Shown in pieces: positions 1 to 5,358 of a stretch of DNA of 5,358 nt. The translations under genes and the position numbers were made by a program. Origin of the DNA: Deltaproteobacteria bacterium (GTDB lineage: Bacteria > Desulfobacterota > Desulfarculia > Adiutricales > Adiutricaceae); contig JAISZP010000056.1 of NCBI GenBank assembly GCA_031269135.1, forward strand, positions 1 to 5,358, read 5' to 3'. The first letter of the stretch is position 1. The number at the start of each line of letters is the position of its first letter. Under the pieces are notes generated by a model. The model did not search any database. It was not told the DNA's origin and saw only the letters and a program-made list of their open reading frames with translations.

Positions 1-1166
1 GGGCAAGGTTGAGGTATGGCGGCCCCGCAGTCCGGGCACTTGGCCGTGCCGCTTGGCAGGTCTTTGGCGCAATTGGGGCAGGGATTGTAAGAATCCCCGC
101 AGTTGGGGCAGAACAGAGCGTCCCGGGGAATGTCGGCGCCGCATTTGTCGCAGGTGATTGGAGGAAGTTTGCCCGACGGCTGACTAACCTGGCTCTGGCT
201 GAGAGGCGTTCCGCAATCCGGGCAAAAGCGCTTGCCGTCGGGGATCAGGCCCTGGCAGTTGGGGCAGCGGGTCCCTCCGCCGGTGACGCTCAGATTCTGG
301 GCCAGGCCTCCAAATTGACCGCCCATGACCCCACCGACCCCCAATCCCATGCCCAAGCCCAGGCCGGCCCCCATGACCCCGGCTTGACCGGCGCCTGGAT
401 TGGTGGCCGCCCCTTCCAGGGTGTCGAAGGTCCTTTGCTGCTGGTAGTTGTAGCCGATGATGTCCATCTCGGCCTTCTTGGCCAGGGCGGCTTTGAGCTG
501 AATCACGGTCGGGTCGTTTTCGGGGACGCTGACGTCGTTGACGTAAAAGTTGACCAGCTCGATGCCGTACTCGTCCATGGTCGGCTCGATTTTCTCTTGC
601 ATATGGGTAGACAGCTCATCGATGTAAGCGTTGATCTCCAGTATGCCGATCTTCTTCTTCACCAGATAACCGGCCAGGCAATCCTTGACCTTGGTCAGAT
701 AGAGGCCCTTAAAATGGCGAACCAGGGTTTCCTGATCGAAGACCGGAACCGTGCCCACTAGTTTCACCAAAAATTTCGAGGAGTTCTCAATCCTGACCCC
801 GAACTGGCCGAAAGAGCGAACCGGGACCATGATGCCGAACTTGGGATCCTGAAGCTGGATGGGCGTGGGGGTGCCCCACTTGATGTCCAGGGAATGGGCC
901 TTGTTGACGAACCAAATCTCGGCGGCGAAAGGCGACTGCCCGCCGAAGGGCAGCGAAATCAAAGCGGCGAGTATGGGAATGTTGGCCGTGCTTAAGGTGT
1001 GGCGCCCAGGACCAAAGACGTCCAAGGCCTGACCGCCCTTAAAAAAGACCGCCTCTTGGGACTCGTTGACGATCAACTGGGTCCAGGTGCTCAGCTCCTC
1101 GCTGGGAAACTTCCAGGCGAAGACGCTGTTGGGTCCGTTATATTTAACCAGATCTATTATGGCCAT
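1..1166 (-). CDS. SPFH-domain protein with C-terminal zinc ribbons (YdjI / 'virion core protein'-like), 3' end cut by window edge
   Basis: The frame is open from ATG at 1166 to the left edge, giving 388 codons and no stop, so the C-terminus is missing. The start MAIIDLVKYNGPNSVFAWKF and the following approximately 240 residues match the SPFH family related to Bacillus YdjI. Visible landmarks are an N-terminal beta-rich part with FGPGRHTL near residue 51, and a segment with YGIELVNFYVNDVSVPE near 200-216. A Gly/Met-rich hydrophobic linker follows at about 257-288. Three zinc ribbons then each have the form CxxC-x10-CxxC: Cys301/304/315/318, Cys339/342/353/356 and Cys363/366/377/380. Cys388 probably opens a fourth. 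SPFH proteins form membrane-associated oligomers; relatives of this subfamily can sit beside pspA-like envelope-stress genes, but none is visible here. The ligand and exact role are unknown. A GGAGAG ribosome site 5 bases upstream supports the start. Family assignment is firm; function is inferred. Confidence 0.88.
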   Translation of the reverse strand, partial: MAIIDLVKYNGPNSVFAWKFPSEELSTWTQLIVNESQEAVFFKGGQALDVFGPGRHTLSTANIPILAALISLPFGGQSPFAAEIWFVNKAHSLDIKWGTPTPIQLQDPKFGIMVPVRSFGQFGVRIENSSKFLVKLVGTVPVFDQETLVRHFKGLYLTKVKDCLAGYLVKKKIGILEINAYIDELSTHMQEKIEPTMDEYGIELVNFYVNDVSVPENDPTVIQLKAALAKKAEMDIIGYNYQQQRTFDTLEGAATNPGAGQAGVMGAGLGLGMGLGVGGVMGGQFGGLAQNLSVTGGGTRCPNCQGLIPDGKRFCPDCGTPLSQSQVSQPSGKLPPITCDKCGADIPRDALFCPNCGDSYNPCPNCAKDLPSGTAKCPDCGAAIPQPC

Positions 1167-1171
1167 GATTG

Positions 1172-1177
1172 CTCTCC
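1172..1177 (-). promoter_or_regulatory. Ribosome binding site of the SPFH gene
   Basis: The minus strand reads GGAGAG, then five bases (CAATC), then ATG at 1166. This is a strong Shine-Dalgarno match at good spacing and fixes the start of the SPFH gene at 1166. Confidence 0.7.
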
Positions 1178-1288
1178 AAGGCTGTTTGGGCAAGGGCCAG
1201 CCGAAACGCGTCCGTCCAAGACCGATTGCAAAACGACCAAAACCCATAATATCTAAAGGTCAGTTGGCGTTGCGACATCACTTTTTTA

Positions 1289-1315
1289 AGCGGACGCATC
1301 CGCTCTTGATTTTTT
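1289..1315 (+). other. Perfect hairpin followed by a T-run on the plus strand, upstream of the SPFH gene
   Basis: Plus strand AGCGGA (1289-1294), loop CGCA, TCCGCT (1299-1304), then CTTGA and six T at 1310-1315. The shape is that of a Rho-independent terminator on the plus strand, but no plus-strand gene precedes it. It may instead be an inverted-repeat protein site, lying about 40 bases upstream of the possible SPFH -10 box, or simply chance. Confidence 0.3.
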
Positions 1316-1611
1316 CAGCCGCTATTCAACGATAAGATCGGTCTCAAGCGCTTCGATTCCGGACGCCAAACAAGCGTAAGAGCTTTTCGGTCGCTCTTAT
1401 CGGCTAAGCTTATCGACCTTTGAGGCATAACCGTTCCAGAACGAGCAGGCGGCATCCCGGGAGAGGCGCCGGAACGGGCGAATCGATTTTCATCCCAAAC
1501 TTCAGACCGAGTTTGACGACTAACAGATGGGCCTTCAACCCGATCGACATGCGTCGACATCAAGCGGTCAAAGAGATGCGCCTGCACTGATCGATTCCAA
1601 GTCGGCTTTGG

Positions 1612-1662
1612 GTCTCTTTGAAGTTTCGCTCTCTTGAAATTTTTGTTCTCTTTGAATTGTTC
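1612..1662. repeat. Three imperfect 16-18 base tandem copies around CTCTTTGAA
   Basis: Three adjacent stretches start at 1612, 1628 and 1645. Each carries a variant of TCTCTTTGAA followed by a T-rich tail: GTCTCTTTGAAGTTTC, GCTCTCTTGAAATTTTT and GTTCTCTTTGAATTGTTC. Copies differ by substitutions and one-base length changes. No gene is associated, and low-complexity drift in a non-coding region is the simplest explanation. Confidence 0.4.
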
Positions 1663-1907
1663 TATCGACCACCGCATCAATGCCCATTTGCGCGCCTCTC
1701 CGGGGGCGCGGCGAAACGTCAAAAGCGCAGCAGCATGAGTCGGCGCCGCGCGGGTAGTTCCAGGATAGACTTTATCGCTTGCCTTAAAAGAAACGGCGAA
1801 CTCGATAAGCGGCTCCGCAAAAAACCATTTCTTTCAAATTGGTCCCGATTAAGAAGAAGGCGGCCTAGGCCGATTGCGCCGCTCGAAAAATTCACTTTTT
1901 CATTCTC

Positions 1908-1940
1908 AAAAAAAGGACCCGTCAAAATTTGCGGCGGGTA
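1908..1940 (-). terminator. Probable Rho-independent terminator of the purE-EF-G unit
   Basis: On the minus strand, 37 bases past the EF-G stop, ACCCG (1939-1935) can pair with CGGGT (1921-1917) around a 13-base loop. CC and seven T (1914-1908) follow. The stem is short at 5 bp, with one further possible pair beyond a mismatch, but the T-run is long and the position is right for the end of this transcript. It is not symmetrical: the plus strand has no T-run after the stem. Confidence 0.45.
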
Positions 1941-1976
1941 AAAAAATCCGGAAAATCGAGATTATTCGACGAATCC

Positions 1977-4028
1977 TCAGTGACCCTTGCGTTCCACAAT
2001 ATCGAAGTGGTCGAACTGCATCATGAAAGAACCGCGCCCCTGAGTTTGGGAGCGGATGGCCGTCGAATAGCCGAAGAGTTCCGCCAGCGGCGCTTTGGCT
2101 ACGATGACCCGAAAGCCCCCTTGATGACTGACCATGTCCTCCACTCTTCCCAAGCGGGCCGACAAATAACCGATGATTTCTCCGGTGAATTCGTCGGGAG
2201 CGGTGATCTCAAGGCGGATGATCGGTTCCATCAGAGTCGGGCTTGCGTTCATCAGAGCTTGCCGAAGGGCCTGAGAGACGGCTATGCGGACTACCGACTC
2301 CGGGACCTGACCTTCCCCCAGTTGGAGGTCGTCGAGACTTGCCGCGACGTCGGTCAAATGATAACCCATGACGGGACCGTAATTTTGACCGTCATGCAAG
2401 GTATCTTTGGCGGCCAGTATCAACTTGCCGGGAATTTCCAGAGGGTCGAGCCTCAATCCGGCGCTGTAGCCGCTGCCCCTCGGCAGCGGCGCCACAGATA
2501 CTTTAGCCCTGGCCAGATAATTGGCGCCGCCGAATTCTCGGTCGAAAAGTCCTTCAGCCTCGGCCGGACGGGTTATGGTTTCGCGGTAAACCACCTGGGG
2601 CTTTCCAACCCTCGGATTTAGTCCAAATTCTCTTCCCAGGCGCTGGACCAACACTTCCAGATGGAGTTCGCCCATGCCTGAGATGACCGTTTGGCCGGTG
2701 TCGTCATCGACCTTTATCTTAAAAGTCGGGTCCTCCTCGGTCATCTTCGTCAAGGCTTCCAAAAGCCTCGGCTGGTCGGCCGAACTCTCCGGCTCGACCG
2801 CGACCGAGATCACCGGGTCTGCGGCGGTGATGCTTTCCAGCAGAGCCAACCTCTCCGGCGAACATATCGTGTCGCCGGTCACGGCGCTTCTGAGGCCCAC
2901 CACACCCACCAGGTCTCCGCAAAGAGCTTCCGGTATGCGGTCGCGCTTGCCGGCGTTGAGTCTCAAAACCCGGCTCACCTTGTCTTTTTGGCCTGTGCGG
3001 GCGTTGACGACTTCATTGCCTTCTTTGATGACGCCGCTGTAGAGTCTGATGAAACTGAGCTTTCGGCCTTGCTCCATCATCTGAATCTTAAAGACCAGCC
3101 CGGTTAGAGGGGCTTTGACTTTCGGCTCTATCTGGACCTGGTCGCCTTGCTGGGTTTTAGCGGTTATCGGGGGGAGATCGAAGGGAGTGGGGAGATAATC
3201 GACTATGCCGTCCAACAAAGGCTGAACGCCCTTATTCCTAAGAGCGGCGCCGGCGAAGACGGGGGTCAACCGCAAAGAGATCGTCGCCTTTCTGATGGCC
3301 TCTTTGAGCTGCTCGACCGGGATCTCTTTATCGGTGAGGTAGGCTTCCATAATGGCGTCATCGGTCTCGGCCAACGTCTCCAGAAGCTCGCGGCGGCCTT
3401 CCAAGGCCTGCTCTTGAGCCTGAGGCGGAATATCCGACTGCAGCATCTCGGCGCCGAGGGTATCGTCAGGCCAGGTGTAAAACTTTTGATTCAAGCAGTC
3501 GATGACCCCTAAAAACTCGTCTTGCTGACCCAGGGGCCTGGTTATTATCAGCGGGGTCGCAGACAGCCTCTCTCGCAGCTGCTCGATTACCCGATCGAAA
3601 TCGGCGCCCACGCGGTCGAGCTTATTGACGAAAACCAGCTTGGGGACGTTGTGGCGGTCGGCTTGACGCCAAACCGTCTCCGACTGCGGCTGAACGCCGC
3701 CTACTCCGCAAAAGACGCCCACCGCCCCATCCAAGACCCTCAGGCTCCTTTCGACCTCGATGGTGAAATCCACGTGCCCCGGAGTGTCGATGAGGTTGAT
3801 GGTGGAGTCTTGCCATCGGCAGGAAGTCACGGCGCTCATGATGGTGATCCCCCTGGCCTGCTCTTCGGGAAGAAAATCCATCGTCGCCTCGCCGTCATGG
3901 ACCTCGCCGAGTTTGTGGGTGCGTCCCGTGTAGTACAGGATGCGCTCGGTCAAGGTGGTTTTGCCTGCGTCGATGTGGGCGATGATGCCAATGTTTCTCA
4001 AAAGAGAATTTTTAGGGCCGTTAGTCAT
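1977..4028 (-). CDS. fusA: Elongation factor G paralogue, EF-G2 / spdEFG2-like translational GTPase
   Basis: This 683-residue protein has full EF-G architecture. GTPase motifs are G1 AHIDAGKTT (17-25), G2 RGITI (59-63), G3 DTPGH (81-85, with the catalytic His85), G4 NKLD (135-138) and G5 GAA (260-262). Domain II spans about 300-400, III about 405-480, IV about 485-605 and V about 605-683, ending in the usual FGYSTAIRSQTQGRGSF motif. Domain IV is unusual. The canonical GGRGQYG stretch is replaced by FGGANYLARA (499-508), and the tip loop with SYHDVDSS is replaced by LQLGEGQVPESVV (568-580), so the conserved tip histidine is missing. That pattern fits EF-G2 proteins, which act with ribosome recycling factor in splitting the ribosome rather than in translocation; this role is inferred. 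The start lies 11 bases after the purE stop and has only a weak GAAG ribosome site, suggesting translational coupling. Length is close to the typical 690-700. A main EF-G is presumably encoded elsewhere. Confidence 0.95.
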   Translation of the reverse strand: MTNGPKNSLLRNIGIIAHIDAGKTTLTERILYYTGRTHKLGEVHDGEATMDFLPEEQARGITIMSAVTSCRWQDSTINLIDTPGHVDFTIEVERSLRVLDGAVGVFCGVGGVQPQSETVWRQADRHNVPKLVFVNKLDRVGADFDRVIEQLRERLSATPLIITRPLGQQDEFLGVIDCLNQKFYTWPDDTLGAEMLQSDIPPQAQEQALEGRRELLETLAETDDAIMEAYLTDKEIPVEQLKEAIRKATISLRLTPVFAGAALRNKGVQPLLDGIVDYLPTPFDLPPITAKTQQGDQVQIEPKVKAPLTGLVFKIQMMEQGRKLSFIRLYSGVIKEGNEVVNARTGQKDKVSRVLRLNAGKRDRIPEALCGDLVGVVGLRSAVTGDTICSPERLALLESITAADPVISVAVEPESSADQPRLLEALTKMTEEDPTFKIKVDDDTGQTVISGMGELHLEVLVQRLGREFGLNPRVGKPQVVYRETITRPAEAEGLFDREFGGANYLARAKVSVAPLPRGSGYSAGLRLDPLEIPGKLILAAKDTLHDGQNYGPVMGYHLTDVAASLDDLQLGEGQVPESVVRIAVSQALRQALMNASPTLMEPIIRLEITAPDEFTGEIIGYLSARLGRVEDMVSHQGGFRVIVAKAPLAELFGYSTAIRSQTQGRGSFMMQFDHFDIVERKGH

Positions 4029-4039
4029 AAGCGCTTCGA

Positions 4040-4531
4040 TTATATTTGGATTTGCTGGGACTTTTCTTCGACGTTCAGAGCCAGCTTCTCTTTATAAGCC
4101 ACCAAGCTTTCCTCTAATTGAGGATCAGACAAGGCTAAAATTTGGACGGCGAATATCGCGGCGTTGCGCGCGCCCCCTAAGGCCATGGTGCCTACCGGAA
4201 CTCCCGAGGGCATCTGAACGGTCGACAAAAGCGCGTCTAAACCGTTCAAAGGAGAACCGGCTAAAGGGACTCCGATTACAGGGAGAGTGGTCCCGGCGGC
4301 TAAGACGCCGGCCAAATGGGCGGCCCAACCGGCTCCGGCGATCAGGACCTTCAGGCCCCTGGCTTTGGCGCTGGTGGCGTACAATCCCGCTCGATCCGGC
4401 GAACGGTGAGCTGAGGCTATAGTTATCTCCCACGGGACGCTGAATAAATCCAGCATTTTCGCCGCTTCCTTCATGACCGGAAGATCGCTGTCCGAACCCA
4501 TCACTATGCCGACTACCGGCTTGACATCCAT
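4040..4531 (-). CDS. purE: PurE, N5-carboxyaminoimidazole ribonucleotide mutase (class I)
   Basis: This complete 163-residue cytosolic enzyme converts N5-CAIR to CAIR in de novo purine synthesis; PurK normally supplies the substrate but is not in this window. The class I signature is clear: GSDSD (12-16) in the phosphate-binding loop, SAHRSP (40-45) with the catalytic His42, [11 protein letters not shown] (65-75), PVIGVPL (84-90) and [25 protein letters not shown] (101-125). Length matches the family's usual 160-170. Compared with E. coli, the glycine after AGAG is Trp69 and the Pro after AHL is Ala74; the second change is common in bacteria. The stretch after GTMALG is two residues shorter than in E. 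coli, as also seen in other PurE proteins. The start at 4531 is backed by AGAGGA six bases upstream. It is first in a likely two-gene unit with the EF-G gene. The last residues (SQQIQI) lie outside the conserved core. Confidence 0.96.
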   Translation of the reverse strand: MDVKPVVGIVMGSDSDLPVMKEAAKMLDLFSVPWEITIASAHRSPDRAGLYATSAKARGLKVLIAGAGWAAHLAGVLAAGTTLPVIGVPLAGSPLNGLDALLSTVQMPSGVPVGTMALGGARNAAIFAVQILALSDPQLEESLVAYKEKLALNVEEKSQQIQI

Positions 4532-4537
4532 CAGAAT

Positions 4538-4543
4538 TCCTCT
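4538..4543 (-). promoter_or_regulatory. Ribosome binding site of purE
   Basis: The minus strand reads AGAGGA, then six bases, then ATG at 4531. This supports that start, which also places the GSDSD motif at the usual residue 12. Confidence 0.7.
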
Positions 4544-4585
4544 TAGAAAAAAGCCCTAAAGCTTTATCAGCCTTAAATGCTCAAA

Positions 4586-4615
4586 TTTTTATGAAAAAAC
4601 TTTTTCGCCTTGCAA
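4586..4615 (-). promoter_or_regulatory. Candidate sigma-70-type promoter for purE
   Basis: On the minus strand TTGCAA (4615-4610) could be a -35 box and TAAAAA (4591-4586) a -10 box, 18 bases apart. Transcription would begin near 4580 and leave a leader of roughly 50 bases before the purE ATG. Both boxes deviate from consensus and the region is A/T-rich, so the match could be fortuitous. No purine riboswitch core or PurR-like operator was recognised. Confidence 0.3.
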
Positions 4616-4646
4616 TCGCCGAGGCTTCAAAGTCTTTGACATGATG

Positions 4647-4666
4647 AAAAAATTGCCGCAGTCGGC
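4647..4666 (-). terminator. Candidate short terminator upstream of purE
   Basis: Minus strand GCCG (4666-4663), loop ACTG, CGGC (4658-4655), then AA and six T (4652-4647). The stem is only 4 bp but all GC. It would end any transcript arriving from beyond 4670 just before the candidate purE promoter. The small stem makes this weak. Confidence 0.3.
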
Positions 4667-4953
4667 CCTCGCTCGCCTGATTGAAAGAAGGCGTCTGCGA
4701 GTCACCCGACGACCTGGAAATTGAACGACCTGGCGCCTACGTAAACAGACCTGGCTGCGATTAGTGTTGTAGCAACAATCAAGCCATTTCATGAATCTTA
4801 TATACATCAATCAAATAAATAATGCAAGAACGAATGCGCAAAAGCCCAAAAATGAGAAAGCTTGCGGCGACGAAGATTGCACCCTCGACTTTTGCGCAAC
4901 GAAAAATATTCCCCAAATTTTCCTGGCCTTTTGGGCTGTGGTCAGTTACCATT

Positions 4954-5058
4954 GTGGTTTAGAGTTAAAATCGCTCTTTAGAGTCGGGCATCGTTGTTTA
5001 GGGTCAAAATCGCCCTTTAGAGTCGGGCATTGTTGTTTAGAGTCGAAATCGCCCTTTA
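4954..5058. repeat. 39-base tandem repeat, two full copies plus one partial
   Basis: Copies begin at 4954, 4993 and 5032, with a constant period of 39. The third matches for about 27 bases and then diverges after CGCCCTTTA. Each unit is itself a diverged doublet: the core TTTAGAGTC (variants TTTAGAGTT, TTTAGGGTC) occurs at 4958, 4977, 4997, 5016 and 5036, with a TTTA remnant at 5055, so spacing alternates 19, 20, 19, 20, 19. Odd cores are followed by AAAATCGCC-like sequence and even cores by GGGCATTGTT-like sequence. Copies differ by a few substitutions and no indels. It is not a CRISPR array, because there are no unique spacers. Function is unknown. Confidence 0.85.
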
Positions 5059-5185
5059 TTCCGACGATTAGTCGGCGAAACGACATCCTCCAGGTTATAC
5101 TCGGCGAAATGCGGCGCTTGGTTGTTTCTTGCTTGACCAGTTTGCGCTTGCCCAGGTTGCTTTCGCCGCGTCTCCAAAATCGAGC

Positions 5186-5213
5186 GGGGTCGAAAATCGC
5201 TTTTGGGAGATCG
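5186..5213. repeat. Degenerate detached relative of the 39-base repeat
   Basis: GGGTCGAAAATCGCTTTTGG in this stretch resembles the repeat interior GGGTCAAAATCGCCCTTTAG, about 130 bases beyond the last tandem copy. The similarity covers roughly 20 bases with several mismatches, so common origin is possible but unproven. Confidence 0.35.
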
Positions 5214-5239
5214 AATCGCAAGTTCTTGATCTAATAATC

Positions 5240-5272
5240 CTCTTGTAATACTCTTGTAATATTCTTGCAATA
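5240..5272. repeat. 11-base tandem repeat, CTCTTGTAATA
   Basis: Two identical copies of CTCTTGTAATA (5240-5250 and 5251-5261) are followed by TTCTTGCAATA (5262-5272, two differences). A further degenerate ATCCTTGATTC follows at 5273-5283. The period is close to one DNA helical turn. The repeat is not a multiple of three, which argues against this stretch being coding. Replication slippage or a phased protein-binding site could both explain it. Confidence 0.7.
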
Positions 5273-5358
5273 ATCCTTGATTCAACATCAAAAAATGTTC
5301 TTGCACGACATTAATCAAACATTTTTGGCGGCCAATAGTGGAAACCATCATAAAAGAC

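Larger units (their letters stand above)
1167..1976. other. Long intergenic region between the EF-G and SPFH genes, no credible gene
   Basis: About 810 bases lie between the EF-G stop and the SPFH start. Open frames here on both strands (for example 1315-1722 and 1719-1925 minus, 1618-1941 plus) are Arg/Ser-rich, overlap one another, begin at weak or TTG starts, and resemble no family I know. The SPFH promoter should be here: a minus-strand TATTAT at 1246-1251 could be a -10 box, but no convincing -35 is 17-18 bases upstream. A perfect 6-bp hairpin is at 1289-1304, short TCTCTTTGAA-type repeats at 1612-1662, and a likely terminator for the EF-G gene at 1908-1940. The sequence shifts locally between GC-rich stretches (around 1440-1480 and 1690-1715) and A/T runs. 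I found no tRNA or other known RNA. Confidence 0.6.
4532..5358. other. Long region upstream of purE without a credible gene, rich in short repeats
   Basis: About 830 bases run from the purE start to the right edge. Frames open here include 4791-5234 plus (147 codons), 4946-5221 minus (91) and 5037-5351 minus (104). They overlap each other, lack a visible ribosome site and match no family I know. The first two stay open through the tandem repeats mainly because 39 is a multiple of three. The region holds the candidate purE promoter and terminator, the 39-base repeat, its degenerate relative at 5186-5213, and the 11-base repeat at 5240-5272. Small inverted repeats are TGTTG-TAG-CAACA (4765-4777), CCGAC-GATTA-GTCGG (5061-5075), and 9-base arms AAAAATGTT / AACATTTTT (5291-5299 and 5318-5326). 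A gene could begin just beyond the right edge. Confidence 0.6.

Noticed and set aside
1347..1358. AAGCGCTTCGATT shared between about 1346 and the purE-EF-G junction at 4029.
   Set aside because: It is a single 13-base match with no extension into the flanks; the second copy is explained by the end of purE and the gap.
1431..1477. Inverted repeat CCGTTCC / GGAACGG enclosing GC-rich stems, and a 10-base GCGCCTCTCC match in opposite orientation near 1692.
   Set aside because: Seven-base arms with a 33-base spacer and a shared 10-mer are both expected by chance in 5 kb.
1861..1872. Perfect 12-base palindrome CGGCCTAGGCCG.
   Set aside because: About one such palindrome is expected by chance in a window this size, and it has no clear relation to a promoter.
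1315..1925. Minus-strand ORFs of 135 and 68 codons overlapping by four bases, as in an operon.
   Set aside because: The downstream one starts at TTG, neither has a ribosome site, and both are Arg/Ser-rich with no family resemblance. A plus-strand ORF covers the same DNA.
1929..2621. Long plus-strand ORF of 230 codons.
   Set aside because: It is antisense to the EF-G gene, whose protein is unmistakable; the peptide has no family resemblance.
4591..4725. Two short plus ORFs joined by ATGA, both starting with Met-Lys-Lys-Leu-like peptides (4591-4644 and from 4641).
   Set aside because: They are 17 and about 27 codons, have no ribosome site, and overlap the candidate purE promoter and terminator on the other strand.
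4675..4765. Minus-strand CTGTTTAC and CCAGGTC segments recall bacterial SRP (4.5S) RNA.
   Set aside because: The diagnostic GGAAGGAAGCA loop is absent and the segments are wrongly spaced. CCAGGTC simply recurs three times here (GACCTGG on plus at 4711, 4727 and 4748).
4954..5058. CRISPR array.
   Set aside because: Copies are directly adjacent and similar over their full length, so there are no unique spacers, and no cas gene is present.

Overview
All three genes in this window lie on the minus strand, so transcription runs from high to low coordinates. The recognisable genes are purE (4040-4531), an EF-G-type GTPase 11 bases downstream of it (1977-4028), and an SPFH-domain protein with C-terminal zinc ribbons (1-1166) that runs off the left edge. 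No tRNA, rRNA, CRISPR array, insertion sequence or transposase was found.

The organism looks like a Gram-negative bacterium with moderately GC-rich coding DNA. The EF-G is not in a str-type cluster (no rpsL, rpsG or tuf next to it), and its domain IV loops are unlike canonical EF-G. It resembles the second EF-G class (spdEFG2 / mitochondrial EF-G2) found in spirochaetes, planctomycetes and Deltaproteobacteria (Desulfobacterota). A deltaproteobacterial source is therefore a reasonable guess, but this rests on one protein read by eye.

Layout by region: 1-1166 is the partial SPFH/zinc-ribbon gene. 1167-1976 is about 810 bases without a credible gene, holding a possible promoter and hairpin for the SPFH gene and, at its right end, a likely terminator for the purE-EF-G unit. 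1977-4531 is a compact two-gene unit, purE then EF-G. 4532-5358 is about 830 bases without a credible gene. It carries a candidate purE promoter, a candidate terminator, a three-copy 39-base tandem repeat with an internal 19/20-base periodicity, a degenerate relative of that repeat, and an 11-base tandem repeat.

Functionally, PurE makes CAIR in de novo purine synthesis. The EF-G2-like protein is probably a GTPase that acts with ribosome recycling factor to split post-termination ribosomes. Their close spacing suggests co-transcription, although no direct biochemical link is known to me. The SPFH protein is a separate unit, probably membrane- or stress-associated. About 30% of the window is non-coding and contains short tandem repeats, which is high for a free-living bacterium. 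I see no clear new multi-gene system; the most unusual items are the 39-base repeat and the altered EF-G domain IV.
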